Source: Novosphingobium guangzhouense (GTDB lineage: Bacteria; Pseudomonadota; Alphaproteobacteria; Sphingomonadales; Sphingomonadaceae). Taken from it: a stretch of 64,000 bases of DNA. Location of the stretch: NCBI RefSeq assembly GCF_002896965.1, contig NZ_LYMM01000040.1, positions 214,549 through 278,548 of the forward strand. The letters run 5' to 3'. Numbering within the stretch: the first letter of the stretch is position 1; the number at the start of each line of letters is the position of its first letter. This document shows positions 38,011-55,393 of the stretch, piece by piece. Below the pieces are notes generated by a model, which was given only the letters and a program-made list of their open reading frames with translations, did no database searches and was not told where the DNA came from. A program made the translations under genes and the position numbers.

Positions 38011-38042
38011 AGGGCCTTGCGCGCTCCCGTGCGCAAGGCCCT
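38011..38042. terminator. Hairpin between convergent genes
   Basis: AGGGCCTTGCGC and GCGCAAGGCCCT form a 12-bp stem with an 8-base loop, ten bases past the SnoaL-like gene. CCCTTTCGCTT follows on the minus strand, so it may serve both convergent genes. Confidence 0.75.
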
Positions 38043-38091
38043 GCCGATCGACGTCCGGGGGCGTGGACGCCGCGGGAGTTGGCGTTGGAGA

Positions 38092-38718
38092 TCAGACCTT
38101 GCGGCCGGGCGGCGGCGCCTGCTCTGCCGGGGCCTCAGCCTTGGCTGGAATTGCCTGTGAGGGAGCCTTTGCCGCATCGCAGCCGTCGGATGCGGCCTGC
38201 GTCATCTTCGGCTGCGCGCCGGAACCGTCCGAACTGTAGGAAACCGAGCGGGTGCAGCCATTGGCGTCCGTACTGGACGAATAATAACTTACGCGAGCCC
38301 CCTTGGGGACGTCACCAACCATCATGAGGCCGGGAATAGACGCCGCGCCCGCGTCTGCCGCCACCGCATGTTGCTGCATCTGGCTGTGAACCTGCGCAAC
38401 CTGCGCTTGCATGAGCGCCGCGCGCTGCATCATCGCATTCATCTGCGCGTCCATCATTGCAGAAACCTGCGCCATATGCGCGAAAGGATCAGCCATAACC
38501 GGCATGTCGGCTTGCTGCGACACCTGCTGCTGGGCGTCGGCGGGCAAGAACTGGACTTGGGGCGCCACATCGCCGCTATACCGGACGTGGACGACGGTGC
38601 CGTCGGGTGCATCGACCTTCATCGTGTGAGACTGCGTGCCGGCAGCTTCTGCCGCTCCGGCAGCAAGCAGGGCGAGCACGGCGGCACCGACAAGATACGT
38701 TCTGGGGGGCATTCGCAT
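38092..38718 (-). CDS. Secreted Met/Gln-rich protein, unknown family
   Basis: A 208-residue protein with a clear signal peptide (residues 1-26, ending AEAA). A beta-rich start (about 30-55, MKVDAPDGTVVHVRYSGD) is followed by a helical stretch of methionines, glutamines and alanines (about 65-120, with MMDAQMNAMMQRA). A Ser/Tyr-rich segment carries two cysteines (GCTRSVSY and SDGCDAA), possibly a disulfide. The end is Ala/Pro/Lys-rich. The Met clusters could bind copper, but this is speculation. Two ATGs (38718 and 38712) are possible. Confidence 0.65.
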   Translation of the reverse strand: MRMPPRTYLVGAAVLALLAAGAAEAAGTQSHTMKVDAPDGTVVHVRYSGDVAPQVQFLPADAQQQVSQQADMPVMADPFAHMAQVSAMMDAQMNAMMQRAALMQAQVAQVHSQMQQHAVAADAGAASIPGLMMVGDVPKGARVSYYSSSTDANGCTRSVSYSSDGSGAQPKMTQAASDGCDAAKAPSQAIPAKAEAPAEQAPPPGRKV

Positions 38719-38805
38719 TGGGGATGTTCTCCTTCGTGACTCGACCCTTTGCGAGCCCGAAGCTGCCCTCCGAAAGCTGAACGCACGATTACAGGACTTG
38801 CATGC

Positions 38806-38834
38806 AAAAAGGGCGGCGCCTTGCGGCACCGCCC
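38806..38834 (-). terminator. Terminator of rplJL
   Basis: GGGCGGCGCC/GGCACCGCCC (one G-U pair on the RNA) followed on the minus strand by five T, about 54 bases past the rplL stop. Confidence 0.85.
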
Positions 38835-38887
38835 TTTCCGTTATCAACTCGGCCCGCTTCCTGATGGAGGGCGAACCGGGAAGAAGA

Positions 38888-39265
38888 TTACTTGAGCTCG
38901 ACGGTGCCGCCGGCTTCTTCGATCTTCTTCTTGATTTCTTCGGCTTCAGCCTTCGAAGCGCCTTCCTTGACGGGCTTCGGAGCGCCTTCGACCAGAGCCT
39001 TGGCTTCAGCCAGGCCCAGACCGGTGATGGCGCGGACTTCCTTGATGACGTTGATCTTCTTGCCACCGTCGCCGGTGAGGATCACGTCGAATTCGGTCTT
39101 TTCTTCAGCAGCGGCGCCAGCGTCGCCACCAGCTGCCGGAGCAGCAACAGCAACAGCAGCAGCGGCGGAAACGCCCCATGCTTCTTCGAGGGCCTTGGCG
39201 AGGTCAGCGGCTTCCAGAACGGTGAGCTGCGACAGTTCTTCAACAAGCTTGGCGATATCGGCCAT
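38888..39265 (-). CDS. rplL: Ribosomal protein L7/L12
   Basis: Stalk protein of the large ribosomal subunit, which recruits translation factors. 125 residues: N-terminal dimer helices (1-35), an Ala/Gly hinge (about 38-53), and the C-terminal factor-binding domain with [20 protein letters not shown] in pieces and [10 protein letters not shown] at the end. Two genes, rplJ then rplL, 144 bases apart, are on the minus strand, opposite to rpoBC. Confidence 0.97.
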   Translation of the reverse strand: MADIAKLVEELSQLTVLEAADLAKALEEAWGVSAAAAVAVAAPAAGGDAGAAAEEKTEFDVILTGDGGKKINVIKEVRAITGLGLAEAKALVEGAPKPVKEGASKAEAEEIKKKIEEAGGTVELK

Positions 39266-39409
39266 GATTATAACTCCTGATCTGTGGTCCACCGTGGGCC
39301 TCATGCCCGGCGGTGGAATAAATCGTAAGAAACGTGTTGCTTTGGCTTGGCCTTCCGCGATTTCCGAGCTGCCGGGCGAACCCGACTAGAAATCGCTTGG
39401 GGCTTAAGC

Positions 39410-39922
39410 TCAAGCAGCCTTGTCGGCGTAGGCAGCGAAAACGCGGGCCAGCTTTGCCGCCGGAGCGGTCTGCAGCTGGGCGATCTTCGTCGCCGGAGCC
39501 TGAACAAGGCCGATGAGCTTGGCGCGCAGTTCGTCGAGCGAGGGCATCGAGGCGAGAGCCTTGACACCTTCGGGGGTCAGAACCTGCGAACCCATCGCGC
39601 CGCCGACGATCTCGATCTTGTCGGTCGTCTTGGCGAAGTCGACAACGGCCTTTGCAGCTGCGACAGGATCCACCGAAGAGGCGATCGCGGTCGGGCCGGT
39701 CAGGAAGTCGCCGATACCGACGTAGTCGGTGTCCGCGATAGCAAGCTTGGCAAGACGGTTCTTCGCAACCTTGTAGGTCGCGCCTGCATCACGCATCTTT
39801 CCGCGCAGGGCGGTGGACTGAGCCACCGTCATGCCGAGGTTGCGGGTGACGACCACCGCGCCGGCCTCTGCGAAAACCGCGTTGAGCGAGGCGACCGATT
39901 CGGCTTTCTGCGAACGATCCAT
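39410..39922 (-). CDS. rplJ: Ribosomal protein L10
   Basis: Base of the ribosomal stalk, which binds 23S rRNA and carries L7/L12 dimers. 170 residues starting [14 protein letters not shown], with [23 protein letters not shown] and a C-terminal helix that docks L7/L12. The ATG at 39922 is the standard start. The in-frame region upstream is leader RNA. L10 (with L7/L12) is expected to repress its own mRNA there. Confidence 0.96.
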   Translation of the reverse strand: MDRSQKAESVASLNAVFAEAGAVVVTRNLGMTVAQSTALRGKMRDAGATYKVAKNRLAKLAIADTDYVGIGDFLTGPTAIASSVDPVAAAKAVVDFAKTTDKIEIVGGAMGSQVLTPEGVKALASMPSLDELRAKLIGLVQAPATKIAQLQTAPAAKLARVFAAYADKAA

Positions 39923-39929
39923 GCCATAC

Positions 39930-40095
39930 TCCTTCACAATGGCTACGAAAGGCGAGCCCCCGTAGCCGGCTACGTATTGTCCAGGGTGCCAAAGCACCTC
40001 GGGCGAGTCCGTCGAAGGGGAAGGAGTTTCGTGCCAGACACTAAGGTCCTTACACGAAGTTGGCGCCACTCTCCTAAGGAGTGCAGGCCGGGTGA
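39930..40095 (-). ncRNA. Putative L10 leader RNA
   Basis: The about 170 bases before rplJ are non-coding and rich in pairing segments on the minus strand (for example GCACTCCTTAGGAGAGTG, and CGTAGCCGGCTACG closer to the gene). In most bacteria this position holds the L10-binding leader that gives feedback control. Boundaries are approximate and no covariance check was possible. Bases 40096-40248 upstream show only weak promoter-like sequence. Confidence 0.5.
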
Positions 40096-40248
40096 TTTCC
40101 TTGTCCCCGTCTAGGCTGCAGATTAAGAGGGTAACCCTCGGCAGCGGTCTCGGACGGATGACAGACGGGAATCACCCCATCAGTCGGAGCGGGCCAATGG
40201 CGGATCGGCGCAGCGAAGTCAAGCTGCTCTGCACGGGGACAGGATATG

Positions 40249-40277
40249 AAAAGGGGCGGCCCTTGCGGAACCGCCCC
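40249..40277 (-). terminator. Terminator of the Pro/Ala-rich membrane protein gene
   Basis: On the minus strand, GGGGCGG and CCGCCCC pair around an 11-base loop and are followed by TTTT, about 58 bases past the stop. Confidence 0.75.
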
Positions 40278-40334
40278 TCCCCGTCGCAGGCTGGCCACCG
40301 GGCGTGACAGCCGGCTGGCAAGCCTTCTCGAAAT

Positions 40335-41381
40335 TCAGACTTCAGCAGTTTCCCGGCGCGCTGCAGGCTCTGATGACACGGCATCCTTCACTGTGGGCCT
40401 GTAAGTACGGAAATCGAATGGCCTTGTCCGACCGCTGGCCTCCTCATGTTCGCGATGCTGAAGCTGGAGCCGCGCGCGGCGCAACCGTCCCTTGCGCGAC
40501 GTGAAGGGGTTGCCTTCGTCCGGAGCGGCAGCCGCCATGGCATCGAGCAGCTCGTAACGCTCCTCAGGGCTCTGCGGCAAAGGCGATGCCGCCAGGATGG
40601 CGGTGGCGGAATTCCCGGCCGTCGCCGACGTTGCGTGGCTCGGTTCACGAACTACCGGCACCGCCGCCTCTGCTGCGGCCGCTGGAGTGCGCGCCGGTTC
40701 AAGCGAAGGGGGAGGGTAATCGGCTTCTTCATAGACCGGCTCGCTGCGACGGCGACGCATCGCAAAGATACCAAGTGCCGCCACTCCCAGCGCGGCCAGA
40801 ATTCCGGCGACCTCCGCTATCGGAAACCGGTCGGCGGTACTGGCCACCGGTGCCGGGGCCACTGATGGCTGAGCCGTCGGAGCGCTTACGTCACGCGCGG
40901 GGGCAGGTGCGGCGGGTGGCACCGAACCTTGCGCCAAGGCGCCATTGGCTGACGATCCGCTGTTCTGCGCAGTCGGCACGTTGGGCTGCGCGGCCAAGGT
41001 TTGTTCTGGGGCCATCGTCGGCCCAGCCTCGGCGCGGGGCGCTGCCGCTTGACTTGGCCCGCTGCGGGCCGGAGCCGCCGCTTCGGAAGGCGTCGCCGGA
41101 GGCGGCACGTCTGGCAGCAAGACCGTCTGCTGCGTCGTAGGGGACGAAGGCTGCGGAGATGTGCCGGCGGTCGTCTCGGAGCCGCTCAGAACGTTCGTCG
41201 GCGCAATGGATTCGGGCGGCAGCGTGAGCGTCGGCGTCACCGCAGGCGGTGCGGCTTGCGCCGATGCATTGTCCTGCGGCGGCTCCATCTCCTGCGCAAA
41301 GGCCGGGATTGCGGAAAGCGCGAGGACGGCGGCAATCGCAGTCAGGGCGCCGGGCGAGCGGGGGACAGCAATGTTTCTCAT
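40335..41381 (-). CDS. Pro/Ala-rich single-pass membrane protein, unknown family
   Basis: A 348-residue protein. It has an N-terminal signal peptide (1-29, ending AFAQ), then about 155 residues of Pro/Ala/Ser/Thr/Gln-rich low-complexity sequence that should be extended and periplasmic. One membrane helix follows (about 190-207, AGILAALGVAALGIFA) with a stop-transfer MRRRRSE, then an about 135-residue cytosolic tail. The tail has a possible structured motif EERYELLDAMAAAAPDEGNPFTSRKGRLRRARLQL (in parts) near its end. No family recognised. It sits between rplJ and rpoB; the neighbours suggest no link. Confidence 0.65.
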   Translation of the reverse strand: MRNIAVPRSPGALTAIAAVLALSAIPAFAQEMEPPQDNASAQAAPPAVTPTLTLPPESIAPTNVLSGSETTAGTSPQPSSPTTQQTVLLPDVPPPATPSEAAAPARSGPSQAAAPRAEAGPTMAPEQTLAAQPNVPTAQNSGSSANGALAQGSVPPAAPAPARDVSAPTAQPSVAPAPVASTADRFPIAEVAGILAALGVAALGIFAMRRRRSEPVYEEADYPPPSLEPARTPAAAAEAAVPVVREPSHATSATAGNSATAILAASPLPQSPEERYELLDAMAAAAPDEGNPFTSRKGRLRRARLQLQHREHEEASGRTRPFDFRTYRPTVKDAVSSEPAARRETAEV

Positions 41382-41549
41382 GCAGAAAACAATGCGCTCA
41401 ACGCTGGAAAGACCGTTCGCAACTGCGGAATACGGGGCGGGCCGAGTTCTGGAATACGACGAACCGAAGCTTGCGCCGCGCTGCGAGAGCGTCTCGCAGC
41501 TTTCCCCGATTTACGCCAGATTAACGCGGGCGCATTGCCTCCTTGCCGT

Positions 41550-41578
41550 TTGACACCCTTTAAGCCGACTTCTATATG
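41550..41578 (+). promoter_or_regulatory. Strong sigma-70 promoter of rpoBC
   Basis: A perfect -35 TTGACA (41550-41555) and a -10 TATATG (41573-41578) 17 bases apart. It gives rpoBC its own promoter, as expected when rplJL is not upstream on the same strand. Confidence 0.85.
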
Positions 41579-41584
41579 GCGCGT

Positions 41585-41840
41585 TCGCTCGACCGCTTCG
41601 AGCAAGGCATGTCCATGCGCGGGGACACGCCAAGGAAGGAGGCGATCGGGATTTCATCCGACGTGGAAGGCTGCAGGCCGCATGGAAACCCAATCCAAGG
41701 GAATCCGCGTGCCGAGCGGCCTTTCTTGCGTTCCGGATGGCCTGCTTTCGGGCAGGTGACCGTCACTCGCGACGACGAATTTTTACGAAGGTCGTGGTCT
41801 TTTCGACTCGGCCCTCACACGAAGAGGCAAAGACCAGCTC
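41585..41840 (+). other. Long 5' leader of rpoB
   Basis: About 255 bases of untranslated leader from the predicted start of transcription to the rpoB ATG. Several short pairing segments are seen (GCTCGACCGC/GCTTCGAGC; ACGACGAAT...AAGGTCGTGG). No intrinsic terminator with a T-run is present, so classical attenuation is not evident. The 41382-41549 part upstream contains no gene that I can support. Confidence 0.5.
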
Positions 41841-46007
<4,167 letters not shown>

Positions 46008-46084
46008 GGATGCAAGGGCGGGGCTTCGGCCTCGCCCACTCCTCCCCGCCCAGACAAGAATTCACCCTCTAGAGGGATAAAACT

Positions 46085-50371
<4,287 letters not shown>

Positions 50372-50388
50372 GCCTCGCGCCTGACGGC

Positions 50389-50432
50389 CAAAGAAAAGCC
50401 CCGCCGGAGCGATCCGGCGGGGCTTTTTCTTT
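50389..50432 (+). terminator. Terminator of rpoBC
   Basis: AGCCCCGCCGG/CCGGCGGGGCT (50397-50407 and 50414-50424) with a 6-base loop, then five T. The A-rich left side makes it bidirectional. Confidence 0.95.
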
Positions 50433-50546
50433 GAGCTGCCCATGCGGTTGCATCAGGCCCGTCTCGCTGGATTTCAGCGCGATGCCGACCACGCCGAACT
50501 TCCTGCGTGCTACGTTCCCCCGCAATGAGCCACGGCACTTGCGGCC

Positions 50547-51917
50547 TCAGAAGTTGGCGAAGATCCCTGTACCCGCGACAAGCACGTTCTTCGCGCCCTG
50601 ACGGCCGCCCGGATTGATGTACCACTGAAGGTTCGGGCGGAGGCTGAGCCCAGGCATCAGCGCGATCGAATAGTTCGCCTCGATCGCGTATTCGTTCCTG
50701 CGCGGCTCCAGGTCTTCGCCCAGCGCCTCGTTGCGGGCCAGCTGCAGGTCGCGCAAGTTGCGGTTGATCCGCGACCGGCCCACGGCAAGGCCGATCTGGT
50801 CCTTGGGGCGGCCGGGAATCAGGCCCGAATAGGTGACCCCGGCGGTGATTACATTGACCAGCTTGTTGGTGCGATGATCCGCGCCGACGAAGTTGAAGAA
50901 AGCCTCCAGCCCGCCGGCCCCTTCGGAATCGGCGGCAAGCAGCTGCTGGCGCGCAACGGCGTAGATGCTGGCCCGGCCGCGTTCACGTGCCAGCGGGTCG
51001 CCCGTCAGTTCGGCGAAACCACCGTTTTCATCGTAGACGAGATTGTCACTCTTCGATGTGTCGAAAAAGGCGCCGATCTTGTAGGTGCCCGCCAGCTTCG
51101 GATTGCCGCCCAGCTTCACGTCGAACCCGCGCTCCACGGCGACGAAGGCGCCCTTGCCGCCCTTGAAGCCCATGTAGAAACCCTTGTTCTGCGGGAACAC
51201 ATTGTCGTTGCGCTGGTAAACGCCGACCATCGTATAGCCCAGATTGTCCTTCACCTTCACCCGGCCGCCCCAGGTGGTGACGGGGAAGTTGTACCAGTAG
51301 TTGAAGCTGGTGTGCCCCGGCACGACCCCGCAGAAGTAGAGGCTCTGGAAGTGGCAGGTGGTCGATCCGAAATCCTCGCCCATCGACACCTTGCCCAGCT
51401 TGATCTCCGCCGGGCCCAGCTTCTGCTGATACCACAGGCCCGCCAGCCGCCAGATCTGCCCGGCGCCGAACACGCCCTGCGGGTACTGCAGCAAGTCCAG
51501 CCCGTTGGTGTCATTGATGTTGTTACCGTGGCGATTGGTGACGGCGGCGCGGAACGTGCCGCCCTCGATCCCGGCGATCTTGGCCATGTCGAAATCGAGG
51601 CTGGCGCCCAGCTGCCCGGCGTACTGCGCCTCCTTGCTAGTGCCCGAATTGAGGTTGCCCGCAACGAAGCCGATATAGCTGACGGTGGGCTTGATGCCGA
51701 CATCCTCAAGCGAGGTGCGAATACCGGCCCAGTCGCCCAGCAAATGCGGCTGATCAGCCGGAGCGGAAGCAGCGGCGGTCTTCGGGCCGGCGCGTTCCAG
51801 CGGTTCGGACTGCCTGGGCGTGGTTTCGGTGGACCATGTCTGGTCCTTGGTATCCCTTGCGGCGACCTGCACGACCTCGATCGAGGGCGGCGGCGGGGGG
51901 AGTGTGGCTGCGGGCAA
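50547..51917 (-). CDS. OprB-family carbohydrate porin without visible signal peptide
   Basis: About 456 residues. The mature part matches OprB porins: HLLGDWAGIRTSLEDVGIKP, FNYWYNFPVTTWGGRVKV in parts, and a final beta strand ending in phenylalanine (GTGIFANF). It should let sugars or sugar acids cross the outer membrane. The only supported start is a TTG at 51917 with GAGAGGA seven bases upstream, yielding LPAATLPPPPPSIEVVQ with no hydrophobic signal. No ATG or signal-like segment exists in this frame before the upstream TAA. Either the signal was lost or a frameshift hides it. Last gene of a five-gene catabolic cluster. Confidence 0.75.
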   Translation of the reverse strand: MPAATLPPPPPSIEVVQVAARDTKDQTWSTETTPRQSEPLERAGPKTAAASAPADQPHLLGDWAGIRTSLEDVGIKPTVSYIGFVAGNLNSGTSKEAQYAGQLGASLDFDMAKIAGIEGGTFRAAVTNRHGNNINDTNGLDLLQYPQGVFGAGQIWRLAGLWYQQKLGPAEIKLGKVSMGEDFGSTTCHFQSLYFCGVVPGHTSFNYWYNFPVTTWGGRVKVKDNLGYTMVGVYQRNDNVFPQNKGFYMGFKGGKGAFVAVERGFDVKLGGNPKLAGTYKIGAFFDTSKSDNLVYDENGGFAELTGDPLARERGRASIYAVARQQLLAADSEGAGGLEAFFNFVGADHRTNKLVNVITAGVTYSGLIPGRPKDQIGLAVGRSRINRNLRDLQLARNEALGEDLEPRRNEYAIEANYSIALMPGLSLRPNLQWYINPGGRQGAKNVLVAGTGIFANF

Positions 51918-52042
51918 TTCAGTGTCCTCTCGGATAGGCGCAGCGGGCCGCTCGCCGGACGCATGAGGCGCGCCCGGCGGCGTGCCGGTGGTTCCGGCAG
52001 CCCGTCTCAGCGTGGATTAGGGGTTAGGGCGAGCTTGCGCGC

Positions 52043-52918
52043 TCAGGCCCCGTTGAGCAGGTCGTAGGCGCGGATCACCTGGCTATCGTCGACGGTGCCG
52101 TCGCCGCGTCCCGAAGTGCTCAGGAAGAACTGGTGGGCCAGTGCTGCCAGCGGGGTCGCTGCCTTGGCACCGCGCCCGGCCTCCAGCACAAGGCCGAGAT
52201 CCTTGACGAAAATGTCGATGGCGCTCGTGACTTCGGGTTCGGCCTGCAGCATGCGCGGGCCGCGATCGCCCAGCATCCAGCTGGCCGCCGCCGATCCGCC
52301 AAGTATCTCCAGCGCCAGCGCGGGATCGACGCCGACCTGCTTTGCCAGCGCCAGCGCTTCGGCAGCGGCGGCGATGTGAACGCCGCACAACAGCTGATTG
52401 ACGACCTTCACCGCCGACCCCTGCCCCGCGTTCTGGCCGACATGGAACAGCTTGCCGCCGACACCCGACAGCACCGGGTTCAGCTCGGCGAACAGCTCAT
52501 CCGAACAGGCGACCATCATCGACAGCGACCCGGCCTTGGCCCCCGCCGTGCCGCCCGAAACCGGCGCATCGACGAAGCGGCGGCCAGCCGCCTCTACTTC
52601 CGATGCGATGGCGGCGACTTCCATCGGCGGGCAGGTGGCCGTCAGCAGGACCACGCGGCCTTCGGGCAGCGCCGCCAGCGCGCCGCCGTCGAACAGGACC
52701 GAGCGGGCCTGCGCGGCATTGACCACCATCAGCATCAGCACGTCGGCTTCCGTGGCTGCGCCCGCTGCGCTGGTGGCGGAGGAACCGCCGGCCTTGACCA
52801 GTTCCTCCATCGGTTCGGTGCGCAAATCGAAGCCGGTGACCGTATGGCCCGCTTTCAGGAGGTTGAGGGCCATCGGCATGCCCATGGCGCCCAGGCCGAC
52901 GAATGCTACCTTGCTCAT
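52043..52918 (-). CDS. 3-Hydroxyisobutyrate-dehydrogenase-family oxidoreductase
   Basis: NAD-dependent beta-hydroxyacid dehydrogenase, 291 residues. The N-terminal Rossmann motif is GLGAMGMPMA (residues 8-17). The substrate-binding signature is DAPVSGGTAGAKAGSL (about 118-133), and the catalytic lysine is in AVKVVNQLLCG. The family includes enzymes for 3-hydroxyisobutyrate, tartronate semialdehyde and four-carbon sugar acids (LtnD). The porin, transporter and transketolase neighbours favour a sugar-acid substrate. It starts 13 bases after the MFS gene, so the two are co-transcribed. Confidence 0.88.
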   Translation of the reverse strand: MSKVAFVGLGAMGMPMALNLLKAGHTVTGFDLRTEPMEELVKAGGSSATSAAGAATEADVLMLMVVNAAQARSVLFDGGALAALPEGRVVLLTATCPPMEVAAIASEVEAAGRRFVDAPVSGGTAGAKAGSLSMMVACSDELFAELNPVLSGVGGKLFHVGQNAGQGSAVKVVNQLLCGVHIAAAAEALALAKQVGVDPALALEILGGSAAASWMLGDRGPRMLQAEPEVTSAIDIFVKDLGLVLEAGRGAKAATPLAALAHQFFLSTSGRGDGTVDDSQVIRAYDLLNGA

Positions 52919-52931
52919 TGTATCAAATTCC

Positions 52932-54248
52932 TCAGCGATTGACCTGACGGGCGGGGATCAGCAGCACCAGGGCCACGCCGATCAGTTCGACCGCGGTGAT
53001 GGTGTAGAGCCCGGCCGACAGCGACTTGGTGGCATCCACCACCCAGCCGATGACGAATGGCGAAACAAAGCCCGCGACATTGCCGATCGCGTTGATCGCG
53101 CCGATGCCTGCCGCCGCCCAGACGCCGCCGAGGAAGGCAGGCGGGATCGACCAGAACTGCGCGGTCTGGGTCAGCAGGCCCGCCGTCGCGAACGAGAGGA
53201 TCAGCACCGAGAGCGGCAGGTTGCCAATCGCCAGCGGCGAGAGCGCAAGGGCGATCGCGCCCATCGCCATCGGCAGCATCAGGTGGAAGCGGCGCTCGCG
53301 GCGCAAGTCGGCGCTGCGGGCAAGGACAAGGATGACGACGACCGCGAACAGGAACGGGATCGCGCTGATCAGGCCGTTCTCCAGCGGATCGGTGACGCCC
53401 GCCGCCTTCACCATCGTAGGCAGCCAGAACGAGATCGCGTACTGCCCCATGACGATGCAGAAATAGAGCAGGCTGAGCAGCCACAGGCGCTTGTCGGCCA
53501 GGAACTGGCGGACCGACATGTGCGCGGTCTTCTCGCGGTTGTCCTCGGCCAGATCGGCCGCGATCATGCGCTTGTCCTCGGCGGTCAGCCAGTCGACGTC
53601 GGCCGGGCGGTTGGGCAGCATCCAGAACGTGGCGATACCGGCGATTAGGGCGGGGATCGCTTCGAGCAGGAACAGCCAGCGCCAGCCGCCCCAGCCCGAG
53701 GCGCCATGGAAGGTGTCCATGATCCAGCCCGACAGCGGCGAACCCAGAACGCCCGAGATCGGAATGGCGATGAAGAAGATCGACATCGCGCGCGACCGGC
53801 GGGCCGAAGGGAACCAGTAGGTGACGTAGAGCAGCACCCCCGGCGCGAACCCGGCTTCGGCAAGGCCCAGCAGGAATCGCAGGATGTAGAAGTGCATCGG
53901 CGTCTGCGCGAAGGCGAACAGGCCGGAGATGATACCCCAGGTAATCATGATCCGCGCGATCCACAGCCGCGCGCCGACCTTGTGCATGATCAGGTTGCTC
54001 GGCACCTCGAACAGCGCATAGCCGATGAAGAAGATGCCCGCGCCAAGCCCGTAGACGTATTCGCTGAGGCCCAGTTCGTCCGCCATCTGCAGCTTCGCGA
54101 AGCCAACGTTTACCCGGTCTAGGTACGCGGCGAAGAAGCAGAAGAACAGGAACGGCATCAGGCGCCAGGTGATCCTGGCATAGACCTTTTCGCGCCGTTC
54201 GTCCTTCACCACGGGAACGTCCCGCGGCATCTCGGTTGCGAGACTCAC
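52932..54248 (-). CDS. MFS transporter, anion:cation symporter type
   Basis: Inner-membrane permease of 438 residues with twelve hydrophobic segments and the ACS-family signature around YLDRVNVGFA (about residue 45) and the RFLLGLAEAGFAPG helix. Members take up organic anions such as hexuronates, galactonate, tartrate or phthalate. It begins with GTG preceded by AAAGGAGAG. As part of the cluster with an OprB porin, a hydroxyacid dehydrogenase and a split transketolase, it likely imports the compound degraded by them. Confidence 0.9.
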   Translation of the reverse strand: MSLATEMPRDVPVVKDERREKVYARITWRLMPFLFFCFFAAYLDRVNVGFAKLQMADELGLSEYVYGLGAGIFFIGYALFEVPSNLIMHKVGARLWIARIMITWGIISGLFAFAQTPMHFYILRFLLGLAEAGFAPGVLLYVTYWFPSARRSRAMSIFFIAIPISGVLGSPLSGWIMDTFHGASGWGGWRWLFLLEAIPALIAGIATFWMLPNRPADVDWLTAEDKRMIAADLAEDNREKTAHMSVRQFLADKRLWLLSLLYFCIVMGQYAISFWLPTMVKAAGVTDPLENGLISAIPFLFAVVVILVLARSADLRRERRFHLMLPMAMGAIALALSPLAIGNLPLSVLILSFATAGLLTQTAQFWSIPPAFLGGVWAAAGIGAINAIGNVAGFVSPFVIGWVVDATKSLSAGLYTITAVELIGVALVLLIPARQVNR

Positions 54249-54352
54249 AGCCTCTCTCCTTTTATGTTCTTTTCAGTTCTGTTGGCGGGAGCGCATCTTC
54301 GACCGGTGGGAGGAACGGCCGGGATGCGCTCCCGTTGCGACCCGGAAGGAAC

Positions 54353-55360
54353 TCAGCCCAGCCAGGAAAGGGTTCGGGCCACGACCTGATCGGTCGAGAT
54401 GCCATAGCGGTCGTGCAGGGTGGGCAGCGCGCCCGCATCAAGGAACTTGTCGGGCAGGCCGATCTGGCGGAAGCCCGAAGGCACCGTGCCGCTGCCGAGC
54501 AGGCAGGCGGCAACCGCTTCGCCCAGGCCGCCGATCACCGAATGGTTCTCTGCCACCACGACCAGGCGGCCGGGCTTCGCGGCGACCGCTTCGATGATGG
54601 TCTTTTCGTCGAGCGGCTTGATCGTCGGGCAGTGGAGCACGGCGGCTTCCACCTTGTCGGCACGCAGGCGGTCTGCGGCCTCCAGAGCCCGCATGGTCAT
54701 CAGACCAGATGAGATGAACAACACGTCCGCCCCATCCCGCAGCATCTTCGCCTTGCCGAGTTCGAATTTGTAATCGTACTCGTCAAGCACCGCCGGCACC
54801 TTGCCGCGCAGCAGGCGCATGTAGACAGCACCCTTGTGGTCGGAGATCTGCGGCACGGCCTGCTCGATATCGATCGCGTCGCACGGGTCGACGATGGTCA
54901 GGTCCGGCATGCCGCGGAAGATCGCCAGATCCTCGGTCGCCTGGTGAGAAGGTCCGTAGCCGGTGGTGAGGCCGGGCAGCGCACAGCACACCTTCACGTC
55001 CAGCCCCTCCTCGGCGATGGCAAGACACAGGAAGTCGTAGGCGCGGCGGGCAGCGAAGACGGCATAGGTCGTCAGCCAGGGCTGGAAACCCTCGCGCGCC
55101 ATACCCGCGCCCGACATCATCAGGAGCTGTTCGGCCATACCCATCTGGTAGAACCGGTCAGGGTGATTAGCCGCAAAGATGTGCAGGTCGGTGTACTTGG
55201 CAAGGTCGGCGGACATGCCGACGATGTTCTGCTTCGTCTCGGCCAGCTTCGAGAGCGCGTGGCCGAACGGGGCGGAGACGGTGCGCTGGCCCTCGGCGGC
55301 GATCGAGGCGATCATCGCCGAAGTCTTCAGGCGCGGTTTAGCGGGTGCTTCAACGGACAT
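54353..55360 (-). CDS. Transketolase C-terminal subunit
   Basis: 335 residues covering the pyrimidine-binding and C-terminal domains of a transketolase split into two genes. Visible features are the glutamate-containing YQMGMAEQLLMM (about residue 73, the catalytic Glu for thiamine diphosphate) and GPSHQATEDLAIFRGMPD, the family signature. With the N-terminal subunit it forms one active enzyme that moves two-carbon ketol units. Split forms are often found in dedicated catabolic clusters (apulose-4-phosphate transketolase AptAB is one). Its substrate here is not known. Confidence 0.9.
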   Translation of the reverse strand: MSVEAPAKPRLKTSAMIASIAAEGQRTVSAPFGHALSKLAETKQNIVGMSADLAKYTDLHIFAANHPDRFYQMGMAEQLLMMSGAGMAREGFQPWLTTYAVFAARRAYDFLCLAIAEEGLDVKVCCALPGLTTGYGPSHQATEDLAIFRGMPDLTIVDPCDAIDIEQAVPQISDHKGAVYMRLLRGKVPAVLDEYDYKFELGKAKMLRDGADVLFISSGLMTMRALEAADRLRADKVEAAVLHCPTIKPLDEKTIIEAVAAKPGRLVVVAENHSVIGGLGEAVAACLLGSGTVPSGFRQIGLPDKFLDAGALPTLHDRYGISTDQVVARTLSWLG

Positions 55361-55393
55361 GAGGCAGGATCTTTCGTAAATCGGAGGGCAGGA

